Positions 1 to 12,179 of a stretch of DNA of 64,000 nucleotides are shown piece by piece. A model generated the notes under the pieces. It made no database searches and was not told the origin of the DNA. It saw only the letters and a program-made list of their open reading frames with translations. The DNA lies in the NCBI GenBank assembly GCA_030407005.1, contig JAUDYN010000001.1, positions 1,488,001 to 1,552,000 of the forward strand, written 5' to 3'. How positions within the stretch are numbered: the first letter of the stretch is position 1; every line of letters starts with the position of its first letter. The stretch comes from Desarmillaria ectypa. Taxonomy: Eukaryota; Basidiomycota; Agaricomycetes; Agaricales; Physalacriaceae. The position numbers and the translations under genes were made by a program.

Positions 1-23
1 TGGTACCAAGTGGGGAGACTGAT

Positions 24-1163
24 CTATGAGCGGATCTCCTTCGATCCTCCCGCCTGGTCACGCTCCTTGCCTTTTTCACCTATCGCCGGCGAGGATACCG
101 ACGCGCTGTCCTCCTGGTACAGCCCATGCTGTTCGATATAGTCCACAACGGGTGTTGGTAAGAGATACCGCACAGATAGACCCCGGCGGATGAATAATCG
201 AACCTGGTGTAGGATCATTGAGCAATCAGAATATAAACCTGATAGACCGACGTGCCTTGGTACTCGAGACGTCGTTCTGAATTAGCTGGGAGATTAGGTA
301 GATATTATGGCGCCAGCGCGCAAGGCTATCCGTCGCTTGATCCATATCTGACCCAGCACGTTCAATAATAAGACACCCATATCGTCCCAAGATGTGATCG
401 AGCTGAGGAAACAATGAGAAAATGCACGACGCCCCTCAGTAAGGAATTTACATCTTGGTAGCTCCAGACACCGGGTTCGGACATCGTTCCAATGAGGTCT
501 GAACCAGCCAAGAGCATCACCCGAACATTTCGCTGTTCGCCATCCTCTGTCTGTACCCCGCCTAGGACAGTATTTATTTCGTGATCAAAATGATCAAGGA
601 CAACGGCTGTCCGTTGGTATGTTTGGACAGCCTCCCATGGATCTATCATGAGCCATGACGAGGTATCTTCGGAAGCAAGAGAACACATTGCAATTCTGTG
701 AGATCATCAGCTGAATTTTCTGAGCAGTGCGTGACGTCCGTTATCAGTAAGCACGACATCTACCCGGGGCATTTAACCGGCTCGGATCCGGAACGACGGA
801 CCTGGTAGAGGCGAAACCATTTGCTCGACGCATATGGCGCACAGAAAGAAATACGGAACTTGGAGACAAGGGGGAAATAAACGCTCACCTGTGCTGCGCA
901 CTGAGTAAGCCTGGCTTCTTGTACATATCGCTGACCGGACTGAGATAACCTCCAACGATCTCAAACTCGGTGTTCTGTCGGACGTAGTCCTTGGCCATTT
1001 CGAACATGCGTAGATGTAAATAGGTCACAGGGCTGAAAGAGCCACACGCTACCAGCACTATTGGCGTCTTTTGTGGATCCCGAAGCACACGAGATAGTCG
1101 GTGATGAGGAAAGATATAATTGGGGGGATTGACGAATCCCAGAGCGGGTTGGACCAGGGCCAT
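24..1163 (-). CDS. Nicotinamide/nicotinate-mononucleotide adenylyltransferase (NMNAT)
   Basis: Joins NMN or nicotinate mononucleotide to ATP, the last adenylylation step of NAD synthesis. Four exons (1163-889, 695-452, 402-256, 203-24) splice to 846 nt, 281 aa, the usual NMNAT size. Visible family landmarks are the nucleotide-binding loop GSFSPVTYLHLRMFE near residue 41, GGYLSPVSDMYKKPGL, the central LLAGSDLIGTM, RYGCLIIERAGSD, and the C-terminal signature SSTKVRLFIRRGLSVRYLLP. The start at 1163 is chosen because the frame further upstream (to 1274) shows no family similarity. The first two introns are GT-AG; the third (255-204) has a GC donor (AAG/GCACGT), supported because only this splice restores the STK-VR signature. 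No break is seen. Confidence 0.93.
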
Positions 1164-2105
1164 TGGATTAGAGGGGGGGGGGAGTAAAGAAAAAAAATTA
1201 GCAGCTGAGCGTGGGGCCGATAGTAGAGGAGTAAAGCAGAATAAATAGGGAACCTCTAAACTTTTTAAGGCCATCCCATTTCGTCACACCCGTGACATGA
1301 GTCATCTTCCCCGGATTCCACCCCGTAGCCCAATGGTCTGCACCATTGTAAGAGTTTCATGCTGATAATAATAATTATAGATTGCGGGTCACCGCGGTGA
1401 ATATTAATTAGCACGACTTGGAACATTTGGGATAGCATGCGCCTAAGACTTAGACAGTTCGTCCGTCGAGCTAAAATCGAATTGATATCTTGCTGTATAG
1501 ATGCTGTTCTCGGTATTACTCAGTGAGCTACACAGCTCCCATGCCTGGAACTGGTGACTGGAGTGACGAAGCGCGCGCTAGCCTGCCACTGATCCGACCA
1601 CCTAATTTAGCATGGTGATAACGTCATCTCTCCCTCCTTTCACCTCCTTGTCGCACGACCCTCTCAGTCAGCGATGAGAGAGCACGTGAACGTTCATTTT
1701 TGGTGGCGCAGTTGCGGTGGTTTTTACCCCGGAGTTCCGAAATTTTCAAGGACAGGACAATTTAAAATGATCAGGGGAACTAGGGCAGAATATCAAATTG
1801 ACGAAATTTACTGGGAGCTTGTATCCTGTCCTTAGAGGCAGTTTAGCGCTTACCTTCATTTCATACGAGAACTTTCTAGGCGCTGTATTCAATCGTCGAA
1901 GCAGCGTGAGTGCATCTGAGCCCCAGTCGGTACTTCGGACCGGTGCGCTCGCGTGCCTAGGAGAAATTTAATCAGATAACTGGCAAATTGGAAATTCAGC
2001 AATCTACCGTCTTGGCTACCAAGTTCTCACGTCATAAATTGTATGGGTAATGATAGATTAAGGTGGCATAGGGACATATATCATAGACGCATAGGGTACA
2101 TACAG
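1164..2105. other. Intergenic: NMNAT upstream region and 3' flank of the next gene
   Basis: No coding region supported. A run of G (about 1172-1182 on this strand, C-tract in gene sense) lies just upstream of the NMNAT start and is probably promoter or 5' UTR sequence. The remainder is unremarkable mixed-composition DNA. Confidence 0.5.
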
Positions 2106-3087
2106 TCAGTGAAAATAGGACAAAACACACAATACAATCTTCTTGATCCACACAGCAAGAGCCCACAAGTCGATGTGATGGTTGTAGAAAACCGATCCGA
2201 TGGCGAGCACAACAAAGAACCCAAGTAACGTTGTTTCGATTTCCTCGAGCTTTTTCACAGGGATCCTCTCGAAGGCGCGATACCACTTAACCAACGGCGT
2301 GCGTCGGTCAAGGCGAGAGATGAAGTAGCAAAGGAAGAGGTCAGAGAAGGAACGGAAGGCCCTGTAAGAAGCGCGTAGTTGGCGCTGCCGAATCGTGAAC
2401 TTGGAGACAAAAGGTTCTGTAAACATATATGAGAAAGGATTGGGCGGGATGTAATGAGAAGAACACATACCTGTGAACTTGATCGTTAGCCCACGCTCGC
2501 AGAGGTTGGCAACAGCTAGAGGGCTGAGCCAGTCTCGGTCAGCGGGGTCCTCGAGCTCCCATCGTGAGGGGTGGATGGGCTGTTCAGATACTATCAGCCA
2601 CAATCGTAACAGAGCAAAGGAAGCGATGACATACTACGCAAGTCTGCAATCCCCAGTTCCGGCGCAATGCACGGAGATCCAATCCTCCAAATTCGTCCAG
2701 TCGGAACATCACGTCAATATCAGGCTCCATTTGTTGATAGAGCATGTTGAGCTGAGAATAGAATTCCACCTGGACGTATCTAGGGAACATGACCTCGTCA
2801 GTAGCATACTGTCAAGGGGGGAAAAGATAGTACTCGTTGGTTGGGAGATTCGTGTGTGGGAGGGTCTCATACAACTGACGCGTCTTCCACTCCTGGTTTC
2901 GCACCTCGAGACGGAGCTCAGCAACTTCCTCAGGCGACTGGCAGAAGAGGAACACATTGTCCTGGAAGAACGCCTTCAGTGCTTTCAAGGCAGTCCTCGG
3001 GGTGTCTTTGGCGGGTCTTGGCTGAGCTCTTCCAAGCCTCCTCGCCGCAGAGAAAGAAATGGGAGCACGTTTGTCGTCTGAGTCCAT
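2106..3087 (-). CDS. Hypothetical protein with hydrophobic C-terminus
   Basis: Not recognised. Four exons (3087-2834, 2779-2635, 2579-2471, 2416-2106) with consistent GT-AG phases splice to 819 nt, 272 aa. The N-terminal third is basic and charged (KDTPRTALKALKAFFQDNVF, then a Glu/Arg-rich stretch), followed by a segment typical of a folded domain (MEPDIDVMFRLDEFGGLDLR). The last 40 residues hold one or two hydrophobic segments (LLGFFVVLAIGSVFY and LWALAVWIKKIVLCVL) compatible with membrane anchoring. Codon use and intron lengths match neighbouring genes, so I regard it as a real gene. I do not assign a function; a mitochondrial or ER membrane protein would fit but is only a guess. Confidence 0.7.
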
Positions 3088-3883
3088 TTGAGTGTTCGGA
3101 GTGGTAAACAGGAGAGGGAGGGAGGATTGGTAGGTGAGTACCGTCGAATTTTTCGGTTCATCGTCCGTTCATTTTATGGTTACAGTCGAGATGACCAAGT
3201 ACCAAGTACAAGGTCTCAGCGAGCAGGAGTAACTTTTCGGTTACCCAGGCACCGGGACAAGGTCGTCAAGCAGGAGGAACATAGCCTTTGGCGTATTTGA
3301 TATTACTTGAAGCTAACAGCAGAAAAGGGTACAAAGGACCCAGGACCCCTTCTCTCGGAGATGGAAAAAAGGTGGCCAACATGAAATACAAGGATGAGGG
3401 AAAACTTCCCACGCCTCAGACGCGCATTGCTCCGTTTGGTTGTTCAGATACGCGTCTACTTTGCCCCCTCATTGAACATGGCTGTTTTATGTGTTCGCAC
3501 TTCCGTCTAACAAAATCTGACACATATCAAGGACATGGCTCTCAGCTCCAAATGACCAAAATCTAACAGGAATCCAATGACGAGTTGGAGTCGACTTCCT
3601 CGTCTAGATTATTTCGTTGAGAACTTGAGAGTAAATAAGCTGCCGGTACAAATGCATCGACCCGTGCCTCAGTAAAGAATCACCCGGGACCAGATAAGGC
3701 CTTTCTCCCAGAATATGTTGACAACCAAAAGCTTGGTCTCTAGCAAGTATTTATCCGTTTACTTTGTTATGTCACCAACTCGGGACCAGAGACGATATAT
3801 TGATACACTCCAAGGACCACCCGAAAGACACTCCAAAACAAATGAAGAAACTAAACACAGTACCATGCCTTATGCCATCGTAA
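3088..3883. other. Intergenic, no gene supported
   Basis: Lies between the start of the 272-aa hypothetical gene and the stop of the family-X polymerase gene, both on the minus strand. Short plus-strand ORFs occur (3088-3300, 3288-3566) but show no domain, no consistent splicing and no similarity between them. It should hold the promoter of the hypothetical gene and the 3' UTR of the polymerase. Confidence 0.5.
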
Positions 3884-6139
3884 TCAAATATCGGCATTGC
3901 GCATTGTGGGTTCAATCCATGGCAGGCCTAAAAGCTCGAAGACCTCCGCCTCGCTCTTTGGAAAGTAAGGGTGGGAATCCTGTCGGCGCACTCTGCAGAG
4001 TTTTCTCAGAGCAAATCTACGGCATATCAACGAAGCTACTTACATGCCGGAACTGTCGAACTTGAACCCTCTGGCATTCATAACTTGTGAGTACACCGAT
4101 GGGTTGATAGGAATTTAACGCCCACCGTCCCTTTGCCCACAACCGCAGGTCCCTTTCAAACATTTTCGATCCAGTCCTAGCATAAAATAAAATGAGACAA
4201 GGAAAGACTTGACTGGGGGGATGACATACCAGCCAACTACAGCAGTCCAATACAATTCAGGTGTTGTGAAAATCAAATCAAGCCTTCGATGCAACCTGGT
4301 ACTAGTTCCATCAGACGGCAGCATGAATATTGACATCACTTTGTAAAGGGAACCTCGCTCCGCTATTCGTGAGGAAGTATCGCCAAAACTTGACAAGCCT
4401 TTATACAAGAATCCTCAACGGCATTGAAACCAATCGGAGAACAAGGCGCACCCATAAGGTGAGTAATCATACCTGATGACACCGAGACGCGTTAATTCGA
4501 GATGACAGACAGGGCATATACTGGCATACCACGATCGTAGAGCCTGTGGACCAACTGTTCACAGACACTCTTCACTTGGTTCCCAGCAGTCTTCAGGTTC
4601 TCATGAGTAATGACAATATCAATGTCATTACTACCCTTCTTTCCACGGCGATAACTAGACGCGAATACATTTTCAGATGCCTCTCGCTTATTTGCTCTGT
4701 CTTACCTCCCAGTAATGGTGCTGGAGCAGCCGGGTCGCAAATGTCCTAGCTCGTTCATGACAACATCATGCATTCTCTCCGTCTCATCCCGGAGGATAGG
4801 GATGTTTAGCTCCTCTTGAAGCTGTATTGCCTCTCGGGAAGTTAATGTTGGCACCTGCGTCTTCTCCGAGGTGGTGGTGAGAGTCATATATGGGGATTTT
4901 TGTTTAGGGTCGTCTGGCTCCGTTGAGGCAGAACGCTCCAGGTTCTCATAACGGAACTGCAGGTCCTTGAGAGTCCGAAGACCTTCAACGTCGTACATTT
5001 GTCGGGCATGCGCGGGACCTATTCCATATACCGACGTGAAGAGCGTTAGGGCTTGATACCTTGGATCTTCGATGATAGAGTCTGTAGCTTGTTGGAACGC
5101 GACTACTCAATATACTAGGAAAGCAACGCACCGGCCTCGCTTATCGTCCCCGACCGAATGTATTCCTTGATCTAAAGAGGAATCCCATGAAATGGTGTAC
5201 AAAAGTACAAACGCGAAGCATCCTACTTTGGCAACGGTTTTTACGCCCAAATGTGCCAAATTCGACACTTCCGTCTTGAGGAGGTTTTCGGTTATAAAAA
5301 ATGGATACGCTATATGCGTCGCCTTTAGTTGCTCAGAAGTAAAGATGCCAGACAAGATCTCTCACATTTTATTGTCTGTCGTCCCATAGTTATTATTACC
5401 GTCCCAGATGGCAGACAAAATTGTGACCCACAGCGATAGCCCTCTCATATGCCAAGGTGTTCATAATTTTCCCTTCGAGCTCTCTTGAGTGACGCAGTAC
5501 ATCCAACTTCTCCGCCAACTCTTGATTCGGACACTCCAAAGGTGAAAGTCGCCGACACGAGATTGGACTCCTGTAGTTAATTTCCGTGCTGTCCTCCACT
5601 TCTTCAGGGACACTGGTAGACGAGTCTTCTGGAACCTGGGTCGACGAGCGCAACGAGCGAACGGCGATATAGTCATCATACGGCAAGACCTCATGCTCTT
5701 TGGCGCAATCCCGTAGCCAGTCCGGCGTAATAACAAATTTTTGCACCTGCGCTTCACTGCTCAGCCGACGCGTCTCATCCAGTTAATGTGAACTTACCGC
5801 GAGATCCCAGTCAATATGTCGTTCCAACCGTTTCTTCATTTTCACTGCAGTAACTATCACGTCTGCATCCTTCACGTCCGCTTCGTAAACCAACTGGAAC
5901 CAGCCTGAGTCTGCGTCACCGAGGACTTCCCCACTGTCCAGTATCGAGCGAAGCTCTACTATTTCCTTGAGCTTGAGCTTGGACTCGATAATGTGGACGC
6001 GTAGCGGGTTAACGGTCGCCGTTGGAGACTCAGACCCGGAGCCTGCAGTCGACGACTTGAACCGCTTTGGCTGCGGTGAGAACGAGCGTGAGACACTTGA
6101 GGAACTGCTGGATACGAGATGCTGTCGTTTGGGAGACAT
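3884..6139 (-). CDS. BRCT-containing family-X DNA polymerase (Pol lambda/POL4 type)
   Basis: Gap-filling polymerase of base-excision repair and non-homologous end joining. Ten exons (6139-5798, 5746-5432, 5322-5227, 5171-5132, 5087-4706, 4654-4530, 4472-4452, 4413-4230, 4176-4044, 3979-3884) sum to 1734 nt, 577 aa. Residues about 45-150 form a BRCT domain ending FVITPDWLRDCAKEHEVLPY. Next come a helix-hairpin-helix lyase region and a second HhH (SVYGIGPAHARQMYDVEG). The palm has SYRRGKKGSNDIDIVITH with the two metal-binding Asp (DID) and RRLDLIFTTPELYWTAVVGW with the third Asp. TGSKMFERDLRLWA and SEAEVFELLGLPWIEP finish the thumb. Start 6139 (MSPKRQ) follows an in-frame upstream extension without similarity. 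Intron 4 is taken as 44 nt; a 29-nt alternative gives five more residues. Exon 7 is a 21-nt microexon. Confidence 0.92.
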
Positions 6140-6318
6140 GCGAAGATAAATTACCATTAAGTTAGTCGACCTGGGCAAGTGACGCCAAAGACGGCTTGAC
6201 TTCATGACGGACATCATAGTGAACACGTTGTCGCGAAGACGTCATCTATTTATTTGCATCCAGTAAAGTCTACAACCTCAGGCTCATACAAAGATAGTAA
6301 CGGTACTCTAGTAAAACT

Positions 6319-8593
6319 TCAGAGCCTAGATTTCATGCTTGCAACCTTGAGCTTAGCATGTTCTAAGCTTTCATCTAAAACAGAATCATTACGTTGTTGT
6401 CGAACGTCGAATAGATAAATAAACACTCACAGTTTCCAGCATACAGTTTATCGTCTGGCACAGAGACTGTATGCGACCGGAGATTTGAGATATCTACCAT
6501 CTCGGGAACGACATTCCTGAGCGTCGGTGCCCCAAGGAGGCGCATATTCATCTCAAACTCATCCTGATACAATAATGTCAGTTCAAGATCAATTAGTACT
6601 TCAGATACCACGTACATGTAATATTTGCAGAGCCTTGTTAACGCCATCTTCCCCGTAGGTCGAGAATGCGTAAAGGAAAGGCCGGCCAATGCCAACTGAT
6701 AGCACTCATAAGAACACATCACTGATAACTTAAGCAGGCTTACCAGCCGTTGCACCAAGAGCAACCGCCTTAAGAATATCAGTAGCACGCCGTACACCTC
6801 CATCGATGAACAACTGGAACTTGTCGTTAGGGAAGGACAAACCGCGCCTCTTCTTCAAATTCTCCGCGACCTCAGCGAGAACCTCAATACCTGACCGGGA
6901 GAAGTCAAGCTGGCGACCACCGTGATTTGAGAGAACGACGCCGGCGAGTCCATAATCGTAAGCCTCCATCGCGTCCTCCCAGCACTGTACGCCTTTCAAT
7001 ATGAGAGGCACTAAAATCGGCTGTTAGGACAAGGAAACGGACTAAGGACATCAAACATACTTGAAGTGATGCTCTTGAACCATTTGATGTCATTCCAACA
7101 CAAACCAGGATCAATGAATGACTGCCCTGGATGAGAAATAGCAAGTTTGGAAAAGGGTAAACTCACGCTGATTGCTCGTGCGGCGCCCTGAGTCCTGTCT
7201 ACTCCGTCTACGCCAGCCTTGGAAACCTCAGAGGGATCTTCAGCTTCAAATTTCATCCTCATATCCTGTATTAAAGCGTGAATGAGGAGCCTACACTGTA
7301 CTAATGACTCACCTTTTCCCGACGACCAAGCTGTGGCGCATCGACCGTGATAAAAAGACCCTTGATTCCTCGTTCCTCCGCGTGCTGAACGAGTCGCTTC
7401 GTGATGTTCCGGTCTTTGTTAACATACCTACACGGCAGTATCAGTAAACGGGAACCCTGATAATATAACTGCGCACAACTGGAAAAATTGCACTTGACCA
7501 GGCTTTGCACAATCCAAAATCTCATCGAAAGAACATGAAGCAAGGGTTGGAATCATCTGAATGACACCATGCTTCGCGGCAGCTCTCGTCAAGTTCAGTT
7601 CGCCGTCAGGATGGCCCAATTTTCCGAGTGCAGTCGCCGACTGCAAAGATGCTTGTATTAGAGATAAGCCGATGTATGAAGTGGGTCAACATACTATGAA
7701 AACCGGCATGCTGGATTTATGTCCCAGTATCGTTGTTGACCAATCGACTTGTGTGACATCTCGCAAGATTCGAGGCCGGAACCATATTCTGAGTGGACGG
7801 TAAGCAACTCGATGATATCACCACGCCAGACCAAACCTGTGATAAGCAGCGTGGTTTTCTCGGTGTGTTATCTCGTCATCTGCGGCGGATGAATAGTATG
7901 CCCAGGCCTTCTCAGGCATGACCAGTTTTGCGATATACTGTTACAAAGTGAGCTGCAGAACAGCAAAGGACCAATTGTCACGCACCTCGAAATCATGCAA
8001 GTTCAAAACTTCAGACAGAGGTGGCCTCAGCTCGAACCGTTCCAAACGTGCCCTCTCTTCGTCAGTAATCTTTACCTCGACTTTCTCGACCGTTCCAGCT
8101 TCCACTGTTCCAAGGCTAGTTGTGACTGAATGAGATGATAGCCGAACTGGGGGAAGAGGGGACGAACTGCTTCTCTGGCGGTAGGTTAGTGGTGATGGCG
8201 TCGGGAGGATGAATTGGTTCGTATTCCGCCCTGTGCCACGTCAGAAAGGTGCCAGCCCCACAAAATCCAGAGCTCACGTAGCATCCTTCCCTGCATATTT
8301 GAGGATGATTTTGCTGCCACCTGTTGAGGCGCACGTTGAGTATCATATTCAAGTCGAACATCCATGTATTCTCACCAGGATGATCTATATTCGTCAATAA
8401 GTCACACCATACATTCAGATACCACTGCCTACACACCATCCAAAAATTCGGTGACGTCGTAGACCTTGCCTTGTGGAGAATGAACATCTGTTACACTGGT
8501 AGAGATATGCATCCTACCGTGGACTATTATCCAACAGCTCTCGCGCGAATTGTGCTGAGCGACTTCCTTGCCAGATATTACTGCGTCAGGCAT
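6319..8593 (-). CDS. Flavocytochrome b2, L-lactate dehydrogenase (cytochrome)
   Basis: Oxidises L-lactate to pyruvate through FMN and passes electrons via a b5-type haem to cytochrome c. Sixteen exons (8593-8518, 8469-8437, 8384-8376, 8320-8278, 8230-8168, 8115-7986, 7937-7837, 7788-7695, 7640-7477, 7427-7313, 7265-7167, 7121-7061, 7010-6744, 6695-6616, 6563-6431, 6374-6319) give 1524 nt, 507 aa. Residues 1-80 are a cytochrome b5 domain ([13 protein letters not shown], then the haem motif HPGG). The FMN domain shows [69 protein letters not shown] with the active-site His, and [20 protein letters not shown]. Exon 3 is only 9 nt and encodes the middle of the haem motif. From 8593 there is no mitochondrial leader; the same frame is open upstream to ATG codons at 8650 and 8785 with a basic sequence, so a longer form is possible. 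Confidence 0.93.
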
Positions 8594-9484
8594 CGTGGAG
8601 GTCCTGAGAGGGAAGATGTTCGTATAATGATCGAGCTTAGTAGTCAGCATTTCACGGGGTGCCGCCGGTCCGGCAACAGGGGCAGGTCCGGTCCGAATCC
8701 GGATGTATATTTTTTCTTTTTCCACAGCTGCTGACTGTGCTCCGTCCCGTCCCAATCTCCTTTTAACTACTCTAAGCTGTTCCATCGGCTCTTCTGCTTT
8801 CCTGCATTATCAAGACCCCCCCCCCCCCCTACACACACACACCTGCTTTGATGACTTATTCAATTTCCTGAGCATATGGACGTAGCCTAGGAAAATATTC
8901 AGCCATTTTACCTCGAGCCAGATCTCGCCCTAACGTATTTCACCGGCCGTTGAATAGTTCCGGCATTCATACAGAACCAGTTGCCACGTAGGGACCACAT
9001 TCAATGGGTTATATCACGAAATACATACGGAATACCCCCGGAACACTTCAGTTGCACGTGCCGTTTGAGCAGTTAGCTCTGGTTCTATTCATGTCGCAAC
9101 CGTTACCTACCTGGAAAAAACTGCGACACAAGTTATGCATTATATGGATGCACGCAATGGCATGTTCCGCTCTAGCTCCAGATGTTGCGCCTCGGAACTG
9201 CACATTCAATAGGACTACCAGTATTGAGCTGTTTTCTTTCCCTAGGAACACCGTGGAAGACCGCTGGCGCTCTTGGTCGGAGCTTCGTCTGTCATAGATG
9301 GTCCTTTTATTCATCTATGAGTTCAGAACACACCTATGAAAGAAGAAAGTACCTAGACAAAGCAGCAAGGCAGTTTGTTCTGTCTTGCAACATAGTTCAA
9401 AATTCGGTGATGTATTTGGATGTTAACTACGATACGTATTTCATATTCATGCATGTGCGCACCACATACTAACCAAAAGTCTGT
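8594..9484. other. Intergenic: upstream region of the lactate dehydrogenase gene
   Basis: No gene supported. Contains a simple-sequence tract (8816-8842). The part directly upstream of 8593 stays in frame with the b5 domain to 8785, so it may be 5' UTR or an N-terminal extension. Confidence 0.5.
8816..8842. repeat. Poly-C run followed by (AC)n microsatellite
   Basis: Fourteen consecutive C (8816-8829), then T and an AC dinucleotide run (8831-8842). Simple-sequence repeat in the upstream region of the lactate dehydrogenase gene; likely length-polymorphic and prone to sequencing error. Confidence 0.9.
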
Positions 9485-10960
9485 CTATACGTCAATAACG
9501 GGCAAAACCAGGTGGCTGTCATACTTCTCACCAGTATGGATTGTATGATACCCAACGTTACAATCCACGGGCTGTTTCAACGCGCAAATCTCCATCTCCG
9601 GATTATTCATGTCATGCCCGGATATCCTAACCATGATACCCTCGTTCTCAGCGAACACCATACCAATCGGCCAAAGGGAAATCTCCAGCGGCACAACCTT
9701 ACCCTTAGGGAGGATGGGCTCGCATTTGTCGTGCGCGTAATACAGTTCATTTCCGCTTTACTTCCTCAGATCGAGGCTGATACTATGCGATGCTCGAAGG
9801 AATCCTTGCAGACCGAGTGTTTTCACCGTGTTGACGTTCGGTACTTCCTTGACAGGAACTGGGCAGGGATAGTTGAGGTGTTCGAAGAGATTGCCTTTGG
9901 CGTCGATTTTTCAAATTTGAACAGCAACGTCCAGATCGTCGTATTCCTTGCAAGACACCCAATGTTTGATTTTAGGATACCCAGAGTGCTCGGTAGCCTT
10001 AGGGAAGTAAAATCTGAAGTCCTGTATTCGGGAAAAACAAAAGTTAGGCCAAACGGAATAGAACCGATTTTTTTTTACTTACACTAGAAGCCGTCAGACT
10101 AATGGGCATCGTGATTTGTTGAGCTCTCATGGGAGACGGCCACTAGACTCAGTGACTTGGACCTACCGTCCAAGTAATAAGTCCGATTCTGGGCGCGCGC
10201 GAGAGGAAATTCTTGTTCTGGCCTCTCAACGACTGTCTTTGGCGGGCTGTTGTTGAACCCTAGAAGTGAAAGACGCACGAGAGGGATCGAGCCCGGCCAA
10301 CCGTTGTCGATTTTCTTGCAATAATGGTCGAAGAAACGCTGCAGCTCGTCATTAGTTTCCAGGCAGTACAGATTATACCCTGGGCGAAAGGTGGGCCATC
10401 AATGGCTATCCTCTTTCCGGACTTATCATGGAAGGGGACTCACATTCTTGACATGGGTGCACCCTCAGCCGCTTTTGCTTAATCCTTGCCGCTCTAAACG
10501 CATGGAACGAATCCCTAGAGTGCAACCCCGTGGAGTATGATGCAAGGATGTACATGGGCACGTCGATGTTCTCCACGGGAATGGTCTTCTCGCTCCAGTA
10601 CTCGTCATATAACGGTCTCTTTTGCACCATGGCTGGTACATTCTCCACACCATTTGGCCCAGCTATTTCGTCCACGAGAAGTTTGTTGAATGCCTCACGG
10701 TGAGGCTTTCCTCCTTGAAGGAAGAAGTCGAGATACGGGTCAGTCGCGCATTCCCGTGGTACGATGGCTTTCAAGGTGGGGTGAGAAAGTCACGAGGCAA
10801 AGTTGACTTGGGAGATCGCCAGCCAAGAATTTCCACTAGAAAAGCATCAATAAATATACTATTGAGGCAATAAACGTCTTGGGCCATTGCGACAGAACCA
10901 TTGCACCAAGACCGCCTGCTGGGGAACTCGATGGTATCGTAGATGTCCTCGGCTTCTTAT
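9485..10960 (-). pseudogene. CocE/NonD-type (X-Pro dipeptidyl-peptidase family) hydrolase, decayed
   Basis: Reads as an alpha/beta hydrolase of the CocE/NonD group: EDIYDTIEFPSRRSWCNGSV, then GNSWLAISQ around the expected nucleophile Ser, HPTLKAIVPRECATDPYLDF, the core VENIDVPMYILASYSTGLHS, and the C-terminal beta-sandwich (PLEISLWPIGMVFAENEG ... HTIHTGEKYDSHLVLPVI, stop at 9485-9487). The reading frame is broken by in-frame stops at 10792-10790 (TGA soon after the nucleophile segment), 9913-9911 (TGA) and 9760-9758 (TAA), and the intron before the nucleophile does not keep phase. The N-terminal substrate-cap region upstream of about 10960 is not recognisable. I call it a pseudogene. The long conserved stretches suggest recent loss. 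Confidence 0.8.
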
Positions 10961-12179
10961 GATGTTACTGAAAGTTCGGGAATATTTCGGCACAAGAAGT
11001 TGAAGTTGCAAATCCTAACAAATTTCAAGTGCATCCCCCATAGTAGACCCGATCACAAAGATTGGGTGCATAATATATGCGATTTTCCTTGACTTGTGTG
11101 CTGCCCGCCGCACCAGTATTACAGGCTTGAACCGGGTCGTAGGTGCTCGGAGTGCCGGACCGTTTTACGTTGATTTCCGCTTCATCACGCGGCGATCCAC
11201 CAACTTCAAGACTTCCTTTACTTGATGGTTTTCCAGCCAGCCAAATTTTCCTCCTTCGTGCAAAACTAAAAGACTCGATTGATCTCAACTCGAAGCTGGG
11301 CCTAGGCTTGGATGCTGTTCAATTTTAGGAGTGGAGTCGCTGCGCTTGTAATGAAAACTTGATCTAGTGTTCAAACATCGCTGACACCTTCAGCATTAAT
11401 TCTATCATCGTTCTTCCACGACCGTCTCGCGACGCATAGCAGTGTGAGGATCATCGGCATCCATCTAAATTACTACTCTTTTTCACTATCGTCGGAACGA
11501 CTTTTGGGACTGAAAATACGAGGGATATTAATCGGTAAAGTACCTCCGAGTTCGTACTGGATTCTTAGTGCTTCAATGTTTCATCGTTTCAACCATCAAA
11601 CACAGGCGCGGAGAGCTTGACTGCCTGGAGAGAACTGTTATACTTGTTACAGCTCGGGTCTCTCCTAACCTCTCTGATTCAGACTTTCTGACCTGCCACG
11701 ACTCATCACGTGTCTGCCAGGTGTTTCAAGTAATCCTGATGTGTGACGCAAACCTCACTTTCCCTGCCTGTTCAATGACACGATCCGCACTATCGCACAA
11801 ACGGATTTAGCGGGCCGAAATGAAGCCAGTTCAAAGGAAAGATATACACTAACAAAGGTTCTTGCAAGTTTGGGTCTTAAGCACCTCGCATCTGGTCTCT
11901 CGATGACTTTCTGTGTTTGAACGAATCGCGACAATAAGTCCGTGGGCCTTCGTGAGACAACGAATGGCACATTATGCATCATGATCAAACGCTGTGACTC
12001 TTGAAGTTCTTGGCAGAAGGTCGGTTGCAACATGAAGTTCCATCACGATCTTCGTATCTAAGTATGGCCTGCGTCAGCATGCACTTCAAATTTCACAAAG
12101 AATTCAGCCGTCAAGAGCTATGTAACCTCGTCCTGCGTAGTTGCGAATATTCTGTGGTACCTTTCCCTTCTGATACAGC
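10961..12179. other. Intergenic or unrecognisable remnant between two pseudogenes
   Basis: The minus-strand frame at 11025-11288 could be a degraded N-terminus of the CocE-like gene, but no motif supports it. No other gene, RNA or repeat is seen. Confidence 0.4.

Noticed and set aside
2473..3081. 202-aa plus-strand ORF
   Set aside because: Opposite the four-exon hypothetical gene; low-quality, Ser/Arg/Glu-rich translation without a motif, whereas the minus-strand model splices cleanly.
5087..5131. 29-nt intron in the family-X polymerase (alternative acceptor at 5103)
   Set aside because: Shorter than any other intron here; a 44-nt intron keeps the frame and loses nothing conserved.
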